Source: Chlorocebus sabaeus (Eukaryota > Chordata > Mammalia > Primates > Cercopithecidae). Taken from it: a stretch of 64,000 nucleotides of DNA. Below are positions 57,103 through 64,000 of this stretch, in pieces (position 1 is the stretch's first letter; the number at the start of each line of letters is the position of its first letter). The notes under the pieces are model-generated. The model saw only the letters and a list, made by a program, of their open reading frames with translations, did not search any database and was not told the origin of the DNA. Made by a program: the position numbers and the translations under genes. The stretch lies in NCBI RefSeq assembly GCF_047675955.1, contig NC_132913.1, positions 74,147,236 to 74,211,235 on the forward strand, given 5' to 3'.

Positions 57103-59605
57103 AGGTGGTGATGGAGGCATCCCTATCTGAACCACTTGTATTAAAAATCCCACCCCCGCCCACCTCCCCCAAATAGATTGTCTCTGTAGAAGAATTCCAA
57201 ACGAAGGTAAGCAGTTCAGGGAACGTAAGTAGCTCTTCTCCTTAAGATCAATTGGGATTTGAAGTTTCTTCCATTTTGTTGTTTCTCTGTTCCTTAATGC
57301 TGAAGCTATCTCATTGGCACCAGCCCATAAGAAAGGGGAAGGAGGAAGTAGAGGAAAGAAAAAGAGGAAGGTAACTTCCATTTAAGGAAATGATCTGGAA
57401 GTTGTTCACATTAGTTCTTTTCATATCATATAACCATGCCTGATGGCAGAAGAAGCCAGGAAAAATAGAGTTCTGTTACTAAAAGGAGGAAGGTCAGGAT
57501 GTATAATAGGACAAGTAGTTATCTCTGTACCATTTCCTTCTTTTAACTTTCAGATATACAAACATTCAAAGATTAAATTTAAAAATTACTTTTACAAGAG
57601 GACATAGCTAAAAATGTGTCTTAATGTGGGAAAATGGAAAATGAAATTTCTGTTCCACATTTAAAGAATCAGTTGCAGTGTAAATGGTTAGTATATTTTA
57701 AAGTCCTTCACATATGGCTGTACAATTGAGAGATGCTTTAATTTTTGACATTATTATGTGCATTTCAGAAAGAATATTAACATATATTTTTACTTTTGAA
57801 AGAACGGATATTGATACTCTCAAAATAATTATAAATATTTTGGTTTTGTACTTTTAATGTCATTGGCTAGTATATCAATATTTTTAGAAAACAAAATTAA
57901 CTATCTTGATTTTACAAAGAACCAAATCGTTCTACTGTAAAAGGGTGGACTAAAAATTCAGGTCTACTAGAATTGCAAGATTTTATCTCTTTGTAATGCT
58001 AAAAAGTTACTGAACTGGAAAAAGTATAATTTAGTATGTTACTCGCTTGCCAAAAAAATAAAAGATGCCTGGTTTGGATTTTATCCAGGAAGACATCTGT
58101 TTGCCTGGAACTAATAATAGCACAATCCTAATGATGTGCCAAACAAGTTATTTTAATAGAATGCTTTGTTTTGGGAGGTTAAGTTTGGTTACTCAGCAAA
58201 ACTGCTGTGTTTGTAAAGGTATTGTGTTTGAATCTTCAACTAGGGAAGCTTGGGAAAGTTGGTGGGAGATGCTGCACATTTTAAATATAAAGCTAAACTG
58301 ATAGGGTATGCTTCATCTCTAAATGACTTTTCAAGATTAGAGAATGGATGCAAGGTAGTAGCAAATCACAATTCAAGTTTTAGAATTGATACTGGAGATT
58401 CTCCATTGTTTCAAAAGGCAAAGATATTATTCCAATATCTAGTAACTGTTTCTCAAAACGTATTCAAAGTAAAAATTCTACTTAGTTCATTTTGGTCCCT
58501 TTATTTTTCACCTTTAGCATTTCTCTAAAATTACAAAACATCTAGGTGGAGGGAAGAATAGTTAAATATTTGAATGTTTGGTCTATATGATTAAAAACAT
58601 CTAGATGTTTAAAATCAGAAATAATTGAATTTTTAATTTTATTTAAACTTGCTATTGTATATACTTAGTGCATTAGTCATTGATGTAACTGATTAGTAAC
58701 TGTTTTTTGTATTATAAAAAACAACCATGTGAACTAAATCAAAAGAAATAATGTCATAGGGGAAATAATTTATAAGCCTTTTTGGCCTGTTGAGTAGTTT
58801 TAGTGATTGTTCTGTTCATTCTCACTGTGCCAACACTGCTTCCATTTAAGCATTAGGCCAATGGCTGATACTCATTTAAGAATTATGTCTAAAATTTCTT
58901 TTAATATGGCCTTAGATGTTAATTCAGAGGCATCATCTAACCCAAAATGAGAGGCTAAAATGTTTCTTTTAACAAAATTAAACACTAGAGCATAACTATT
59001 GTAAGAAAATGCTTACTAATTTATATTTTACTTTTTTGAACTAGAATATTCATGATATAGTTGAAGCAGTATAAAGAGGCTAATGCCTTAACATTAAAAT
59101 AAGGTTTTCTATGTAAGTAATTTCTACACAAAGAAATTTTGTAAGATTAACATTTTCTGAAAAATTTTTAAATTGAAATAACTGCTATGCTCTGTTTTAT
59201 ATAATCAATTTGTATTAATTAGCCACCTTCTAAAGACACATGAGATTCTGAATGATGTATACAGAGAACACAGCCAGAAGAACATTTACCGGCTAAATCT
59301 GGCTCCACACGTTGCTACTGACCATGGGAAACAGATTTTGGTGAAAACAAATGCTAAGAATATTTCAGGAACTTTCTGGAACACTGGAACACCTGGAATT
59401 TTTTTTTTTTTTTTTTTTTTAATTAACTAGTCTCTACCAAAATGATTTTCTAGGCTTAGGCTACTTTAGGGGTAGGGTCTTTAAAATACAATTTAATTCT
59501 ATTTCCCCAGATGGAGTTTCAGACTATATTGAGGGTCTTGAGGAGAAATATTAATGTAGGAAGTTGTAATATACACTAGTAGTTGCCTTTGCCAGATAAA
59601 TCACT
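57103..59605. other. Non-coding DNA with a two-frame open stretch
   Basis: 58065-58528 contains overlapping open frames of 78 and 92 codons (see findings). A 21-base T run lies at about 59400-59420. Nothing else recognised. Confidence 0.45.
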
Positions 59606-59960
59606 CAACTATTTTTTTAAATTTAAATATAATATACATGTAGTAAAAGTAACCCTTTTTGGATGTATAGTTCTATGAATTTTGGGAAATTTTTACAGTT
59701 GTATAACTATTATCACAATCAAGATACAGAACTTTTCTATTATTGGAACAATCTCCTTCCTGCTTCTGTAATCAATCCACTTCCCAAATCCAGAGTCTCT
59801 GGAAACCACTGATCTTATTTCTGTCCCTCTAGTTCTGACTTTTTAAAGAATGTCATAGATTGAATCACATAGTGTGTAGCTTTTGAGCCTGGCTTCTTTC
59901 ACTTAGCATGATGCTTTTGAGATTCATCCATGTTATTATGTGTATCAGTAGTTTCTCTTC
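59606..59960 (-). mobile_element. Ancient L1 (L1M-type) ORF2 end and 3' UTR
   Basis: Reverse text such as TGGATGTATAGTTCTATGAA, CACAATCAAGATACAGAACT and GAGATTCATCCATGTTATTA corresponds to the end of ORF2 and the 3' UTR of older mammalian L1s. No target-site duplication identified. Confidence 0.68.
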
Positions 59961-59964
59961 TGTC

Positions 59965-60015
59965 TTCTTTCTTCCTCCCCCTCCTTCTCCTCCCCCACCC
60001 CCCCCTCCACCCCGC
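59965..60015. repeat. CT/C-rich pyrimidine tract
   Basis: CCTCC-type repeats with a C run at 59999-60005. The opposite frames (Pro/Ser or Arg/Gly-rich) are artefacts. Confidence 0.85.
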
Positions 60016-60107
60016 TTGTTTGTTCTTTCTTCTTTTCTGGAGACTCACCCCCCTCTGAATGCTAAGGGAATCGAAGATGCGTTTGGGCAAACTTAGAAGC
60101 AGTCTGA

Positions 60108-60430
60108 GTCGGCTGGTCGCGGTGGCTCACGCCTGTAATCCCAGCACTTTGGGAGGCTGAGGCGGGCAGATCATGAGGTCAGGAGATCGAGACCATCCTG
60201 GCAAACATGGAGAAACCCCGTCTCTACTAAAAATACAAAAAGTTAGCTGGGCGTGGTGGCAAGAGCCTGTAATCCCAGCTACTCAGGAGGCTGAGGCAGG
60301 AGGCTAAGGCAGGAGAATCGCTTGAACCCGGGAGGCGGAGGTTGCAGTGAGCTGAGATCGCGCCACTGCACTCCAGCATGGCGACAAAGCGAGACTCTGT
60401 CTCAACAAAACAAAACAAAACAAAACAAAA
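60108..60430 (+). mobile_element. AluS/Y-like element
   Basis: From GTCGCGGTGGCTCACGCCTG to a (CAAAA)n tail. It carries an extra short internal repeat of GAGGCAGGAGGCTAAGGCAG beside the second monomer. Confidence 0.93.
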
Positions 60431-61939
60431 AGAAATGGTCTTAGCCAATCATGGCAATCCTATTTCCCTTAGTCAAGGTGTCCATTTCTCAAAATTCTTT
60501 TCACCTAGGAATCACCATGTGACTGTTCAGACAAAGGAGAAGTAAGGGGAAATCTGCTGCAGAACATTTAGGAAAGATGTCTCTCTCTCATATAAAAAGA
60601 AGGACCAAACACAAAATTGTCATACTCCAATCCCACTGGTTTCTCCCTCCCCCTTCCAGATTCCCGCTTCTAGACAAATTATATCTGGAACTATGGTAGC
60701 CATCTTGCAAGTCTAAAGGAAAGGCCAAGAGAGCTGTAGAAAGCGCCAGAACTTTGTCATCATTAGCTCAACAACAAACCTTGAAACTGCTCACCTTCAG
60801 ATTATTGATTATATGAGATAACTGAAAGTGTTTATTATTTTGGTCACTTTATTATGTTATTTGCAGTAAATGGCTTTCCTTGCTGAGAAAATTGCCATTC
60901 AGTCTAGAAGCCAGTTCGGGTTGCAATTGCAGCACACAATTACAGAATTTTTATTACCATAGTTAGAAAACCTGTGCCACTACTTTCTACAGTAACTTCA
61001 TATTGTACTTGAAATGAGTTGGTACCCAATCATTTTCCTGAGAATTTCCAACCTATCCGTCCACTTGAATGACTGCAGTTCTACCTCTTTGGGATTTGTC
61101 TTGGTATTCACTTACTGTACTTGCTCCAATATTTTCTGTACTGGTTTTAGATCTCTGAAAACTATATTATTCACTGATTAAGATATTGCAGTTATCTTCT
61201 GTAGTCAAATTTAGCATGATTTTTATATTATTATCTAGAAAAGAGGAGAGAACTAAGTAGAAAATTTAAGGAGTCTAGATCACAATGGGTTAGCAGTGCT
61301 ATCGTTAGAGTCTCACAATAGTTCATAGACAGTTACTCAAATAATACATTTTCTTACGTTAAGTTAGGTATAATATATAACCTTAAATAATAGGATATAT
61401 CCTTTACTTTGTGGAACTGGGGAAACATGTTAATACCTTTAAAACAAAATAGAAAATGAATAAAAATAATTTCTTTAGGTAGACCCACATTTTTATTTGG
61501 AGTCTATCCAATATATGCTATTATTACTTACTATTAAGTACTTGGCTCCAAGTTATTCCAACCAAGGTCTTGTAATTTTTCAGCAACTGAACAGGAAATC
61601 CTGTGCTTAAAGAATTGTTCTCTTTGGCATTAATGTAGGGATGCGCCTATTGGGAATAGCCTGAGAGAGTAATTGACCCTACAGAAATATTGGAATAAGA
61701 TAATATAAAACTATAAAAAACTGTAAGATTTTTTTAATGAAATACATTTATACTAATAATTTAGAGGAAAGAAGATAATTTCAGGTTTAAGTCTGTTTTT
61801 ATACCAAACTCTTTTTCAAGGAGGGCCAGTGTTATTGACTAAAGCAAGTGCCCATATGCAACTAGTTTTTTAATCCAAAAATAAACTAGAAAGATATTTT
61901 AAATAAATTATTCTTCTATATTTAAGACATATTATGAAA
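60431..61939. other. Non-coding DNA
   Basis: No gene or named repeat recognised. Confidence 0.55.
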
Positions 61940-62032
61940 TATTTCTTGAAATATTTCAAGAGAATAAGAAAGAAATATTTCAAGAGAATAAGAAAGAATA
62001 AGAATAAGAAAGAATAAATAAGAATAAGAAAG
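61940..62032. repeat. AATAAGAAAG tandem repeat
   Basis: Imperfect tandem array of AAGAATAAGA-type units, including a duplicated AAATATTTCAAGAGAATAAG block. Confidence 0.88.
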
Positions 62033-63709
62033 TAGATTATCTAAAGGATCTTTGAATTTGTCTTGAGCTTGTCTTGATTTATAATTCAGAATCATAAAGG
62101 TCCTTAGAGACATCTATTTTTGTTGTTTCAAGGGCTCTGATTTACCCAATGATGTGCATACTTTTTTTTTTTCCCGAGTTGGAGAAAAAGAGGTGAAGTT
62201 ACAGAGAAAGTAGCTACAATTGCCCATAATCTATTCCCATATCTCATCTGTGCTACAGTCCATGGGAGAGTTTTGCACTTGAGAGCCACCATCTGCCATG
62301 GGTACATGGAGATAGAGTTTGAGAAACAACAGATCTACTTAAATTACCCTATATATTTGAGAAAACCAGTGATCAGAGAGGTGAAATAAATAACTTGCTC
62401 AATATAAAAAAGCTATTCAGAGACCTAGGAAAAAATATCCTCAAGTAGAAATAAGTACACTTTGGACCTGTTCCTATATGCGCCACTAACTTGCTTGAAA
62501 TGGCAGTAGAAAAATAACTCTGACCAATGACTTACCAAATGTATGTAATTTATAGATTTGGGACACTGTGTCCAACAAACGTCCCATTCCCTGTGTGAAT
62601 TTGCCATGGTCACATCTTCCGTCTCAGAATCCTGACTGCAGCCAACATTATTTTAGTCATTGGAGGAGAGTTAACCAATATTAATCATATAATTTTTTGT
62701 GCTGCACGACTCAAATAGGATGATGAGCCAATCAGGGAGAAGGATCAGGTGGTTGTAGAGTTTAGAGAGTTTAAGGTGGCAGCCCCAATGAGTGAGAATG
62801 ATTCAGTGTAGACACAGAAATAAGAAGAGATAGTCATATATGGAACACTTACTACATACTATAAGCATCATTTTAAGCACTTTACATCTCTAATGTCCCA
62901 ACAGCTTTATTAGAAAGCTTCTATTTTGATCCCCATTTTTCAGATGAGGAAAATAAAACTTATTTAAACTATTAAATAGTTTATCTAAAGTCATATAGTT
63001 AGTAAACAGTAGAACAAGATTTTGGACTCAGGTAGTCTGACTCAACACCCATATTCTTGGGCAGTGAGAGAAGCTGAGGTGGGATGAGCAGCCTGATACT
63101 AAAAACTTTGCAGTTTTCAGGTCTGGTTTTCTTAAAGGCTATGTTTTCTTCATTTTTTGTGTTCTATGAGATTTACCCTATACCATCTTTTCACATTTTT
63201 ACATGAGCTAAGTTTGTTCCTTAAACAAAAAGAGCCTGTGCTAAATGTTGGGAAATTAGGTGCTGAGAGTAGAAAAGTGTAGAAACAAGCTACTGGAGGT
63301 ATTTATAGTGTATGAAATACCAGACAGGGTAGCATTTTAGCAAAGACATCTCCAACTGGATGTAAGAGATATAGATTACAGAAATAATGCAAAGATGGAG
63401 AGAGTGGGATTTATAAGTAATGATTATATTGAAATCCTAGAAATTCTAAGAATTTCTATGTGCCAAATTTAGACTCCGAATTTTAACACTGTTCTAGAGT
63501 CCCAAGAGCTGGGAGTGGAGTGAAATGTCAGTTTTAGAAGGTTTCCAAAAAAATCTGCACTGTTATTTGACACTTGTAAGATGGTCAAAATATGTTGAGT
63601 GTTGTACATTCCATGAACTAGATTTGTAATTTACCTGAGTAATTTCATTTGAGAAAAAATTGACAAGTTGATGCAAATGTTGTCCCAATGACTATTCTTT
63701 GAATTCCTT
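62033..63709. other. Non-coding DNA
   Basis: No gene or named repeat recognised. Confidence 0.55.
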
Positions 63710-63985
63710 TTTTTTTTTTTTTTTTTTTGAGACAGAGTCTCATTCTGGTGCCCAGACTGGAGTGCAAGCTCCACCTCCCAGGTTCACGCCATCCTCCTGC
63801 CTCAGCCTCTGGAATAGCTGGGACTACAGGCCCCCACCACCACGCCTGGCTAATTTTTTGTATTTTTAGTAGAGATGGGGTTTCACCATGTTAGCCAGGA
63901 TGGTCTCAATCTCCTGACCTCATGATTTGCCCACCTCAGTCTCCAAAAGTGCTGGAATTACAGACATGATCCACCATGCCTGGCC
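63710..63985 (-). mobile_element. Alu with a small deletion
   Basis: Reverse Alu from a T run through TTGAGACAGAGTCTCATTCT to CCACCATGCCTGGCC. About 30 bp are missing where GGAGTGCA joins AGCTCCACC. Confidence 0.92.
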
Positions 63986-64000
63986 TCTTTGAATTTCATC

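Overview
This is vertebrate nuclear DNA, almost certainly primate and most likely human or a close relative. It has many Alu elements (including AluY-like copies with clear target-site duplications), L1PA-type LINE-1 copies, MaLR LTRs, MER1-type hAT elements and microsatellites, in an AT-rich background with one small CpG-rich island. There are no prokaryotic operons, CRISPR arrays or phage genes.

The window carries one recognisable protein-coding gene, on the minus strand from about 38.4 kb down to 16.9 kb. I assembled it from nine coding exons (165, 77, 41, 211, 249, 85, 113, 154 and 807 bp including the stop), joined by eight GT-AG introns with consistent phase. The result is one uninterrupted 633-codon frame. 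It encodes a SWIM zinc finger, a first RING-type finger, a ZZ finger, a short charged helix-like linker, a RING-H2 finger and a long tail without a recognised fold. This is ZSWIM2 (also called MEX), a testis-expressed E3 ubiquitin ligase. In the human genome ZSWIM2 lies on 2q32, between FAM171B and CALCRL; neither neighbour is recognisable here.

Layout: 0-1.27 kb, AT-rich DNA with a CA repeat and an Alu fragment. 1.28-7.97 kb, a near full-length but dead L1PA element with an Alu inside it. 8.2-8.5 kb, an old Alu. 10.1-14.5 kb, a decayed endogenous-retrovirus pol remnant (reverse transcriptase to RNase H) bracketed by a related pair of direct repeats. 15.2-16.2 kb, a piece of L1 ORF2. 16.9-38.4 kb, ZSWIM2, whose introns hold Alus, a MER1 element nested in an MLT1 LTR, a 5'-truncated L1 and several microsatellites. 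38.0-38.7 kb, the CpG-rich first exon and promoter. 39-64 kb, gene-free DNA with Alus, L1 3' ends, two MaLR LTRs, a MER30-type element, microsatellites and long stretches with nothing I recognise.

I found no convincing new biological system. The points most worth checking are how introns cut the ZSWIM2 zinc domains, the 41-bp micro-exon, the ERV remnant with its paired repeats, the nested DNA transposon, the inverted Alu pairs in introns 3 and 7, the intronic hairpin, and two unexplained short open frames at 54.7 and 58.1 kb.
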